Assembly: GCA_015227615.1 (NCBI GenBank)
Contig: JAALGZ010000113.1
Coordinates: 1-26,074, forward strand
Direction of reading: 5' to 3'
DNA from: Labyrinthula sp. Ha
Taxonomy: Eukaryota > Sar > Bigyra > Labyrinthulida > Labyrinthulaceae
DNA length: 26,074 bases
Both the position numbers and the translations under genes were made by a program. Below are positions 1 through 9,203 of this stretch, piece by piece; position 1 is the stretch's first letter, and each line of letters begins with the position of its first letter. The notes beneath the pieces are model-generated. The model did no database searches and was not told where the DNA came from. It saw only the letters and a list, made by a program, of their open reading frames with translations.

Positions 1-1477
1 TTTGAATTTAATCGCCATATTTTTTTACCATATGTAGCTTTGAGTGTCACTGAAAAGATATCTCACTTGAAGTAACTCTTCCAAAGCTTAAATTATCTCA
101 GAAAATTTTAAACCTTTGTTTTTTTCTAATCATCTATTTTCACATTCAACTATTTGTTCCATTTTGGTATCATATTAGTATGTGTGTTACTATCTAAATT
201 ATACTATTTGACGGTTTAGAAGTTAGAAAGATAATGAAAAATTAGAATTAAAAAAAAACTCAGCATCGATGTCTGTGTTATTGGTATCAGGCATAGCTAA
301 CTGTTTTATAAGAGTTTGTGCTTTTTGTCAGCTTTTGCTTATATTTACTAATATTTCTTAGTTCATTAACCTCATTTGCAACTCGTTTATTATGAAAAAT
401 ATGGAAAAGGCATTGTGATTCTGGTACTCTAGAATCCGGCTTTACTCTAAATATACAATCTGCTAGATAAGTATAAAAAGCTAAAAATTATACCTTAACT
501 TCTTAATATTCATATCAAACTTGATTTTTTTCAAATCTTTTACAAGGTAAAGTATGCATTACCCCATATGTGTCAAATCGCATGAACTGGCTTTAACTGC
601 TGCAGCACCCCTCATTTCCAAAAGATATTCAAAAATAAGTCCACTTGTGCCATCATTTCTTATTTATTGGAAGACCATCTGCGTTTATAGGCGTACACTG
701 ACATTGCCTCTATCTTTTTTGCTTTCTTGAATTGGTTTTATAAAGGATAGATTTATAAACTCTTGTCCTATAATTCGAATTCTGACATTTTGGCCATATA
801 TTTAAAATTTGCCGAGAAACGAATCGCAGGAAAAATATATGAAAGGAGGCTAAAAAATAAAAATAAGGAGCCGAAGATGTAAGGCAATGATTGAATGCCT
901 CGACAATGACAGCTGAACCTTTATAGGACCAGATCCTGTATCAATAACCCTTGTATTATAGAATTCTGTAGCAAATGGTGCTAGGTGGAAAATGCCCCCG
1001 TCCTCTGATTATTATTCGAACAGATATACAACTTCTATGGTGTAATTGAAATAATATTATTAACGTGTAATAGAAGTTAAGCTTTCTCAACCTCTACTTT
1101 TTAAACTTAAGCACTAAGTTTGATCTTCTACTTGAAAATTTTATTTCTCAATTGAAGCGCCTAAACTAATCAGGTCATGGATTATAAATAAAAAATCAAA
1201 ACAAAAGATTTTGCGTTGAACTAAAATCCAGAAAACCGAAGATTATTAAGTATCCAGCAATGTAAAAAAACTTCGGTTAAAGAAATAGAAGTTGTACCAC
1301 ATCACGAACTTACAGAGATTCAATCAAACAAAGACTTAGTCGGAAATAAAAGAGAGTTAATGAAGAATATAGAGACTCAGAAGACTCAAATGTTTGAATT
1401 CTAATGAACACTGGATAAAAACATTTAAGAAAAGTTAATTATTCTTAAATTTAATTTAGTAAAAACTTAGAATAGAA
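1..1477. other. AT-rich stretch with no recognisable gene
   Basis: I see no long reading frame, tRNA, rRNA or repeat structure I can support here. The composition is AT-rich with homopolymer runs, as elsewhere in the non-coding parts of the window. It ends at the LINE target-site duplication. Confidence 0.6.
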
Positions 1478-1492
1478 TAAAGTACTTAATAG
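1478..1492. repeat. LINE target-site duplication, copy 1
   Basis: The 15-base sequence TAAAGTACTTAATAG occurs here and again at 5338-5352 with no mismatch. The two copies bracket the LINE exactly, next to its 3' tail on this side. This is the expected footprint of target-primed reverse transcription and fixes the insertion limits. Confidence 0.85.
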
Positions 1493-2051
1493 TTAATAAT
1501 AGTTAATAGTTAGGATGGGAGTAAGGTACTACATCTGTAAATCCGCCTATGCGTTTATCTTAGGGTCCGATGCCGGTCCGCCGCTCACTAGGGAAGCTTC
1601 CCGTCTCGTGCTCCTACTGTCACTAGACTAGACTGGATATCGGGATTTCGGGACATTATTGGTATGATCGCGATAGTTTTCCCATTGTACTCATTTATCG
1701 CATTTGATCTCCCAAAATAGTGATTTCCCAAAATCGTGATTTCCCAAAATTTGTGGATAATCCAAATCGAAATTAACAAATCACGCAAGAAATCATGAAA
1801 GAGATTGAGATATTGTCGTGCGTCATATCCAGTGTTCCTGATATCAAAAAAATTATTTCAAGTTCTTTTATTGATCATATCGAGATGTCCTGCACCAGTT
1901 TTTTACTCTTAGAGTCGCTCATCGTTCTGTTTTACAAGATAATCATGGTTTATGAAGAGATCCAGATAAGTATGCTCCAGTTATCCATCCAAGAAGCAAC
2001 CGAGGGTCGAAGTTACCTTAAATGCACATGGGAATTTTATCGAGTGATTAG
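1493..2051 (-). other. LINE 3' untranslated region with repeat tail
   Basis: This lies between the RT stop codon and the target-site duplication. On the minus strand it ends in TTAACTA-like units (about 1493-1513) that run into the duplication, which is a simple-repeat tail in place of poly(A). It also contains a GC-rich patch with the palindrome GGGAAGCTTCCC (1591-1602) and a 16-base tandem repeat. At ~560 bases it is long for an RTE-type tail region. The small open frames in it have no recognisable product. Confidence 0.6.
1710..1757. repeat. 16-base tandem repeat, about three units
   Basis: Three consecutive units share the core TCCCAAAAT (1710-1725, 1726-1741, 1742-1757). The first two match closely (TCCCAAAATAGTGATT and TCCCAAAATCGTGATT) and the third is diverged. 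It sits inside the LINE 3' untranslated part, so it travels with the element. Confidence 0.8.
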
Positions 2052-3404
2052 CTAAGGTGTTGTTTGTGGTGTCGTTTGTGGTGTGGCTAGCATGTTCTCC
2101 CCGGGTGGTGGCGGGTGGAGGGGAGAGCGTGGTTCATGGTGTTCTAGTTCTTCTCTTATATGCTCCAGTGGTACGTTCAACTTTTCAGTTGGAGTAGCAG
2201 TTTGTGGAAAAAGATATGTTTCGAGTTTCCTTGAGGTTTCCGCCAGTTCTATATTCATTTCTGCCGTTGCACATGTTTTCAGCGAGCTCTTTTGTTTTTC
2301 TTTTAATATTTTTAAGATGTTTATATCGCCAGCTTTGAGGATGTTAGCTTTCTTCGTGTGTTCGAGTGGTCGTGCTTGATTAGGTTCGAGGAGGGCGCGT
2401 TTTATATCTCTAGAAAGTTTTTTCAGGGCTTTGTATGTATCTTTGTTTTCCAGGTTCCAGAACTCGCTGCCATATTGGATTTTTGAGACCACGAGCGCTT
2501 TCACTATGTTCTTTTTCCTTCTGGCAGTCAGCATATTGCTTCTCAGTATCGGTTGCAGTTTCCGAAGAGTTTCTTGTGCAGAGCGAATTCTAGCGGATGG
2601 GTTAACGTGGGTTTCAGCTGTTATATCCACTCCAAGGTATTTAAAGGTTTTTACTTCTTTGATGGTTTCAAGGTTGGTTTCTAGCTCTTCTTCTATTGGG
2701 ATGTTGTTATAGAGGAAGTTTAGTTCAGCTGCAGCAACTGCTGTAGTGCCCTTTCTACTTCGAACTAACGCGGTTGCCGGTCCAAGACACTGTGCTTTAT
2801 GTCCTACAAGGGCATCTTTTGAGGAGAAGTTTCTGCAACAAGAAGTGCAGGTGTGTTTATTGACCAGTTGTTGAATTGCAGTGTCTGAAAGCTTATCTTT
2901 GAGCTTCCTTCTCCTGACTATTCCCATGAGTTGAGTTTTCTGTGTATTTATCTTTAGGCCAGACAGTTGTGAGAGCTCTTCTGTATATTGAATGAAGTGT
3001 TTCAAGATGTTGCTATCTCTGCTCAAGATACAAAGGTCGTCGGCAAATCCAAGAATGTTTTGAAAGGAGAATTCTGCTTCTGGAAAGTTCAAGTTTATTT
3101 TCTTTATTATCCTTCGAAGCAGAGAGTCCAGAGCAAGTACAAATAACGTGGGACATAGTGAATCACTTTGTAGCACGCCTTTGTTTATTTCTACTCTGTC
3201 GCTTATATGTTTTCCTATCTTTACTTGGACTGCAGCATATTTATATAGGTAAAGGATTATATTGATAAAGTTAGCAGGAACTTTTCTCTCATTTAAGCTA
3301 AGCTCAAGGAAAGGATGTTTACAAGAGTCAAAAGCTTTTTTGAAATCTATAAAGAGACATAGTATCTTCGAGTTGTCTATTTGGCTGAGTTTACAGCGGT
3401 TCAA
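2052..3404 (-). pseudogene. LINE reverse transcriptase, palm/thumb and C-terminal part
   Basis: This is a 450-codon open stretch with the main RT motifs in order. Motif A is IDFKKAFDS (residues ~19-27), motif B GVLQSDSLCPTLF (~77-89, a variant of the usual QG..SP.LF), motif C FADD (120-123, the catalytic aspartates), motif D GLKINTQKTQ (~149-158) and the thumb signature FKYLGVDI (~254-261). Between motif D and the thumb lie about 90 extra residues holding a C2HC zinc finger (C186, C189, H202, C206). The end is proline-rich with a short TPQ repeat. The first codon is not ATG because the frame continues from the upstream RT part, from which it is separated by a frameshift near 3415. It would copy LINE RNA into DNA at the nicked target. 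This copy cannot make a full enzyme. Confidence 0.88.
2056..2088. repeat. Short tandem repeat at the end of the LINE ORF
   Basis: Repeated GTCGTTTGTGGTGT-type units encode the TPQTTPQTTP end of the RT protein on the minus strand. This is low-complexity expansion within the coding part. Confidence 0.6.
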
Positions 3405-3513
3405 GAGGAGTTGAATTTTTGTCTAGTTCCCGTATTCTCTCTAAATCCAGACTGGTAGTTTCCTACTGTTCTTTCCAGGATATTCTTTAGTCTATTGTTT
3501 ATTATTTTAGTGA

Positions 3514-4029
3514 TTAGTTTGTAAGAAGTGTTAAGCAAGGATATTGGCCTATAGTTGGAAGGAAGTTGATGGTTTCCTTTTTTGTATAGGAAGATGATGT
3601 TCCCAGTAGAAAGAGAGATTTAAGCTCATCTTTGTTCAGGCCACTTGGATCTAAAAATAGTTCTTCTGCAAGTTGCTGCAAGTATTTCAATACCTTTTTG
3701 TTATTCTTTAGGACTTCGTTTGTGATTCCATCGGGCCCAGGCGCTTTATAGTTTTTTAGTGTTTTCGCCGTGCCTTCAAGTTCTTCTAGAGTCGGAGGAG
3801 ATATATCGATATCTTCAGCTTTTGCTTCAGGAATATCCAATTCAGTATCTATGATGTTTCCTTCTCTGCTTCTTTGAGTGAGTTCAAGATATTCACGGAA
3901 TACTATTATTCGTTTTTTATCGTTTAGGTATTTTCCATCTTCCATGGTAATGGTGCGTTGAGGTTTCTGCTTTTCTCCTACTATCCTTTCCGCTTGTTTG
4001 AAAGCTTCATGGATATCATTCTTTGCCAT
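3514..4029 (-). pseudogene. LINE reverse transcriptase, N-terminal fingers region
   Basis: This 171-codon open stretch holds KNYKAPGPDGITNEVLK (residues ~92-108), the RT domain 0/1 signature shared by RTE, Jockey and related LINEs. Its last ~30 residues are out of the true frame: the block NYRPISLLN that should follow is readable in a neighbouring frame at about 3530-3560, so a frameshift lies near 3600. The ATG at 4029 is probably internal, because the same frame continues upstream through an in-frame TGA at 4063-4065 towards the endonuclease. The acidic and lysine-rich segment before the signature is the usual EN-RT linker. Confidence 0.82.
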
Positions 4030-4176
4030 AGCTGTATCTATTCTTCTTACTTGAAGGCCCAGTCAATCTTTGTAGTTGTTCAAGGTACTTTCTTTTATGA
4101 TTTTCTTTAGTATCTTAGATTCGCCTTCAATTATGGTTTTCCATAGCCTTCTTCCTTTTTCAAACAATATTTTTCT

Positions 4177-4407
4177 TCAAATTGAAGATGTTCTGTAAAG
4201 CCGTTCATGTGCTACCAGTATAATGCAGTTATCAATGACTTTCTTTATTGTTGACTTGAATGTTTGAAAGTTTAGTCTTGGTTGTTTTCCAGAGTTACTG
4301 GGTGGTGGGAGCTTGGCTATTTCTTCTTCGAAACCTTGTCGTATTTCTTTGTTTAGTTTCCAACGGTTTGCGTCAATTTTGAAGAACTCTTTGTAGTTTC
4401 GATGCAT
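4177..4407 (-). pseudogene. LINE ORF linker between endonuclease and RT
   Basis: This 76-codon open stretch is in the same frame as the endonuclease upstream, separated from it by TAG at 4426-4428, and in the same frame as the RT N-terminus downstream, separated by TGA at 4177-4179 and 4063-4065. The content (WKLNKEIRQGFEEEI) resembles the basic helical linker of EN-RT proteins, where a WxLN motif is common. It is one segment of a decayed ORF and not a separate gene. Confidence 0.7.
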
Positions 4408-4425
4408 CCTTGGGTTTTTGTTGGA

Positions 4426-5295
4426 CTATTTCCTGGACTTTTGTGAGACCGGTGCTTCAACTGGTTGGTGATCAAATTCTGTTCTATTGTGGATTTTCTC
4501 TCCTAGTTTTCTTTTTATCCGAATTTTTCGGAATAGTGGGGTGCTGCTTTTACACGCTATGATGAAATCTATTTCTGAGCGTTTCTGATTATTCTTATGC
4601 TTTGAATAGTATGTTACATGACTATTTGTATTCTTTGCACCAGTAGCGAAGTATGAGTTGACGATGGCCAGATTGTATTTGTTCAAAAAGTCCCGAAGTA
4701 TTTTGCCGTTCCTGTTCGTTCTTGTCGTGTATCCGTAGTTTCCATTGCTTGTCACTTCGTTGTGCCGTATTTGAGCGTTCCAGTCGCCTAGGATTATCAT
4801 GAGGTCTTTTTTCCTTTTTAGTGAGATCGCTTTTTGGAGTCTTGTTAGAAACTGGCTGTATTCTTTTGCTGTTTTTCCTGCGTGTGGTGCATAGATATTG
4901 ATGATGTAATAGCTTCTAGAGTTAAGTTTAGTTTTAACACCTAAAATTCTATCTTCATCAAATACTTTTTCTGTTTCTTTGTCCATGTTCCTGTTGAAGT
5001 ATGTTGCTAAAATATTGATTTTGTTTTTTTCTGTGTCTTTATTCTTAGAGATATCTGTTGTGAACCAGTTTAGTCTAGAGAAGCTCGCTATTTCGAGGTA
5101 TTCCGCTCCTTTACTACCAACTTCCTGTATTGCAAGGACGTTTGTATCGGCAGTTAGGGCATATTCCTCGATAAATCTGAGCTTGTAGGAGGTGAGACGG
5201 TCAATATTAATAGAGAAAATTGAAATTGCTCTGGAATCTTGCGCTTCATTGACTGGTGACTGTCTTTCGACTGCCTGAGTGTTGCTGGGACTCAT
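4426..5295 (-). pseudogene. LINE apurinic-like endonuclease domain
   Basis: The 289-codon stretch carries the full set of APE-type endonuclease motifs in order: SINIDRL (metal-site Asn), AIQEV (catalytic Glu), NIYAPH, LGDWNAQ (Asp and Asn), HVTYYS, EIDFII (Asp) and DHQPV (catalytic His). All key positions look preserved, although the ORF ends early at an in-frame TAG. The family nicks target DNA to prime reverse transcription. ATG 5295 is a plausible start, but the frame stays open upstream to the element edge, so the true N-terminus may be longer or lost. The first ~25 residues (SPSNTQAVERQSPVNEAQ) look disordered. Confidence 0.9.
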
Positions 5296-5337
5296 AACGG
5301 TTTCTTTGTTTCGAAATTTTCCGTTTCCAAAAAGCTT

Positions 5338-5352
5338 TAAAGTACTTAATAG
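5338..5352. repeat. LINE target-site duplication, copy 2
   Basis: This is the exact second copy of TAAAGTACTTAATAG (first copy 1478-1492), at the 5' edge of the minus-strand LINE. Identity over all 15 bases indicates that the flanks have not been rearranged since insertion. Confidence 0.85.
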
Positions 5353-8300
5353 CTCAACGTTTCAAGAAAATCTGTTAACAAAAACAAAAAGATTATACTC
5401 ATATTTCATGCAAGCGGACATCACTCAGTGGTTATTTAGGCAGATCTTCGATGCGATCAACCGAATCAGTGTCAAATGCTTTATCAAAACCGTGAAACTT
5501 GGTCGCAAGATGATACACACTAAAAATTACCTTGAGTTCTTTAGGGAGGTGATAATTTTTGATTAAATTCGGTGGGGTTACAATGTTTGGCGAATAATTG
5601 CCTTTGATGATATCAACACACGAAATCCGGCCCATATTTGCTCGTTTTGATTATCATTTTACCATTGCTATTGGGCTAGATGCAAAAGGTTTAAGAAGTT
5701 CTTAGTAAAGAATTTTACAAACCCGTTAGATAAACTTGTGAGATAAGATTTTCAATCTGAAACTAATCCTGAAGAACACCTTGATAAATTAATCTTGGTT
5801 TTCCTGAAATTTAGCATCAATTGCTCGCAGTAAACATAAAATCAAATAAAAGAATATACGATGTGGGTACGAAAAAACTTTTAGAGTTTCTCTTATCTCT
5901 GCACATCTTCTTGAAAAGGTCCATTCCGTGCTCAAGGGAGGATTCTAACCCCCCAATAAAAAAAGAATGGACTCTAGATAATCCCAGTTCATATAATGGC
6001 AAGCACATTTAGGAGTACATAGAAGCAACTCTGATAAGTCTGATTTGACTTATATCTAATGAAAAGAGTATTTTCAAGAATGAGGCCTTGGCGATGATAG
6101 TAAAATTAAGCAGATGCATGGTTGTTTCATTTCTTTGGGTCAACGAGGTAAGAAATACTTTGTGAAGGAGAAATTGAAGAGACTTGGAACTGAATTTCAT
6201 TTATGTCAAGAAAATCTTTAGAATCTGTAATATATATATAATGCGCATATGAGACTTAAAAAACATAAGCTTTCTTCTCGGCATTCTCCACATATGTGCA
6301 TTAACTTGGATGAACTATGCATTGCAGAAAATATCTATTCCTGCGCTGGACTTTAATACATTTCAGCTTTTGAAACCATTTCAAAGAAACTTGGCCATGC
6401 TGAAAGTTCAAAAGATTGAGATCTAGGCTTCAATATGAATGCATCAGGAATCAAACAAGTCAACTTTCCCAAAAGTTAAAATGTGGGATACTCCATGCCC
6501 GGGTTTACTTGCGAGTTCATTTGTGAAATATCACAAGATATCACGGATGAGCGGCGGAGGAATATATATACAACTGCAATAAAAATGGCGAGCGCCTTGA
6601 GAAAAAAACCCAAGGGTATTCTTTCTGATATAAATGTAACCATCTTCCACAACTGTGGGCCCAGCCGTATTTTTTCCAAGGCCCAGAGAATATTTAGAAA
6701 AAGAAAATATGCTCATATTTATAATAGAAAGAACATAGACAGCAAAAGAAGGCTTTCTGCTAACACTCATCCGGTTCAACTTCCTCTGTTAATCTCTGTG
6801 ATAAGGTTTTCCTATAAAGTAGTCGCTTAATTCCCCATCTTCCTCAAAGATACGTGGAATTAGCTGCTCTTCTCGGTAATATAATGGTGTAAACTGAAAT
6901 GCCCTATCAAAAAATACCCACTTCAACCTATATATTTTTAAAATGAAGTTTTCGATCCTCTATAGAATGAGATTCATTGCAACATATTTCTATTTACCTT
7001 TGGTAAATGAGATTTTATTTTTCATTTGTTGTTCAATATACTAACTAAAAGAAAAAAATATCTTACGTAATTTCAGTAAAAAGCTTTCCTACAAAATATT
7101 ATTGAATGTTTATTTTAAAACCTATCATGAAAACTGCCCTAAACATCAATACATTGGTGTCAGAGTTCCCGTGCCACAAAAAATATATTTTTTTTCTTGG
7201 CTTGATCCTTTTCGTTTTTTCTCTTTTTTTTGTTTTATTATTTTTGGCAATATTTTGAAGAAAAATATTTTTCTGTTTGAAACGTATTATTTTTTTGGTT
7301 GACGTTACCGCCTAGTCCAGGAATCTATCTTCACTGGTTACACAACCTTCTTTACATTATTTGAAGCGATACAAGTCTTCTTTGAATCCATTTTCACCTC
7401 ATATGTATCGAACCACGGTTTCGATTTTGTATTGGGTAGCCTCGTTTATTTTCAGTAACTGCTTTCCTCGGGGATTTCGAGGCTTATTTCTACAACTTCT
7501 ATTCAATCATTGTAAATTCTTTTTGAAAAGATATTAAATTGTCTAAATGTCGTTTCAATTGACTTTTCCTTCTCTCTATATCTAAAGAGATCATTAGTTT
7601 TATTATATTTAATCATATGACATTTTCTTTGTGTTTTTCTTTCGCTTTTGATTCACTTTTTCCTTGAGTGCTATGTACGGTTTATACTTTTGGGCAATTA
7701 GTATATTGATTAAAATATTTCGATCATTTTGATATGATTTCTGCTTGGAATGTTAGCCTAAATAAATAATATCCTTTTCATTTCCCTCTACTTTGATTGC
7801 GGGCAATACTACATTAGGTTGATTCTTACATTCTTTGAATCACAAATCTTGCCTATTTATGTGAAATTTCGGTTTCTACTCATCACTGATTTGGGTGAAG
7901 TATACATTTTGGAAAATCGCTCCGGTTGGATAAATCTCAAGCAGCTTATAGACCCGGAACAAAAAAATGGATTAAATTAGAGATTATCAATAACTTCCTC
8001 AGCAGGGTGCTACTAATAATTATTTGAATGTTCTGCTAATTAAAAGAACACACATCTTTGTTCAAGTCATATTTTATTTAGTTGCAGCAAAACGTATGAT
8101 ATAGAGTAGAAATGAGTGAGCAAGAATCAAATAAAAGCAGCTTGATTATTTCTTAAGCAAAAGGTTGTTAACGTCCAGTTATAAGCTAAGGAGTTTATAT
8201 GGTTTATATGCTTGAAATACTTTTAAGGTTTTTCGTCCTTTTATTCTTTCTCGCAGACATGTGCAAACCGAATTATTCGAAACGAATATGTTTTGAGAGC

Positions 8301-8822
8301 AGTTTCGTTTTTTTTCTCTTTTTGCTAAATATTACAAAACGTAACGGCTATATAGTCCAAATATTCCAACGGCTAACACTAAACCAAAACATAGGATAGC
8401 AAAATGGAGCAGAGTACAAGATTCAAACCCTCAAGTAACTGCTTACTTTCGCATAATATATAGCAACAAGGAGATGAATAAGAGCTATTCATCCTTAACA
8501 AATAATACTTTGTAGAATTTCATTTACTTGGTTATTTGAAGGTGGGTAATATCATATGGTTATATTATGGGATGGCTTCTATCTTGATTCTTGAAATGGT
8601 GTATTATAGTAACGAGCCATATTCTGAACACAGTGGAGTGAGATGGGCTTTCCAGTAGGCGTGTTTAATGAGAGCATCTGAAGGCGAGCTTCTCGAAAAG
8701 ATCTCTCTCGTTATTTATCAAACGAAATATTTAGGTAAAATCCTTATTTAGAAACTCTCGTTATTTTGCAAGAACTTACGAGACAAATGCTTTTCGGCAA
8801 TTGTAATTTTGTCTCCTACTAT
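5353..8822. other. Intergenic stretch, no gene recognised
   Basis: About 3.5 kb of AT-rich DNA. The longest open frames are under 120 codons, several begin with non-ATG codons, and none shows a domain or composition I recognise. I see no tRNA, terminal repeat or second transposon. It ends at the LTR element. Confidence 0.6.
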
Positions 8823-9146
8823 TGAGGGTTTTCATCTACTTGATACAAAATAATTCCAGTCGACGCGGCCACGCTTGTGTTAAAATATAAAAATATCTTG
8901 CTGCAGTTAATATATATGCAGTAAATAACTCGAGGTTAGAAAGAACAATAAATTTCTTCTTAGTTTTTTAGCACGATTAACTGATTAACGTTTAGGTTTT
9001 TTTTTCTCGGAAAATGTATATATCCATGTATTTCAAACACGCAATTTTTTAACTAATACTAACTGACGTGGCATCGTATATTTTATATCATGACATACTA
9101 GTGAAGAGCATAGCAATATAGCAACCAACTAACTGGTACTTGAACA
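8823..9146 (-). repeat. 3' LTR of the chromovirus-like element
   Basis: This 324-base repeat matches 13033-13361 in the same orientation at roughly 93% identity, including the unusual GC-rich block CCAGTCGACGCGGCCAC. In element orientation it starts TGTTCAAG and ends CCTCA. The polypurine tract abuts its inner edge, which supports this boundary. Confidence 0.9.
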
Positions 9147-9155
9147 CCGCCCTCC
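9147..9155 (-). other. Polypurine tract
   Basis: On the minus strand GGAGGGCGG directly precedes the TG of the 3' LTR. A purine run at this spot is the plus-strand primer site used by LTR retroelements, which argues that the flanking repeats are true LTRs and not a chance duplication. Confidence 0.65.
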
Positions 9156-9203
9156 ATGCTCGTAACTATATCATATTTCTCATTAATCTGTTTTCATTAG
9201 TTT

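Larger units (their letters stand above)
1493..5337 (-). mobile_element. Non-LTR retrotransposon (LINE), RTE-like, degenerate
   Basis: This is a 3.85-kb LINE on the minus strand, flanked by exact 15-base duplications. In coding order it holds an apurinic-type endonuclease, a linker, a reverse transcriptase with a zinc finger between palm and thumb, about 560 bases of 3' untranslated sequence and a tail of TTAACTA-type units instead of poly(A). A single EN-RT frame with no ORF1 and a microsatellite tail recall the RTE group; this assignment is inference. The 5' leader before the endonuclease ATG is only about 42 bases and stays open in frame, so the copy may be slightly 5'-truncated. It is not intact: in-frame stops lie at 4426-4428, 4177-4179 and 4063-4065, and frames change near 3600 and near 3415. 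It is more GC-rich than its flanks. Confidence 0.92.

Noticed and set aside
1493-1700. Hammerhead ribozyme or retrozyme-like motif in the LINE 3' region
   Set aside because: The palindrome and GC-rich patch drew attention, but the CTGATGA and GAAA core is absent on both strands.
2083-2712. Plus-strand open frames of 90-100 codons opposite the LINE RT
   Set aside because: They are antisense shadows of the RT coding sequence and show no domain of their own.
6483-6830. 115-codon plus-strand open frame
   Set aside because: It starts with GTG, has no recognisable domain or composition, and overlaps antisense frames of similar length. Chance is the simplest reading.
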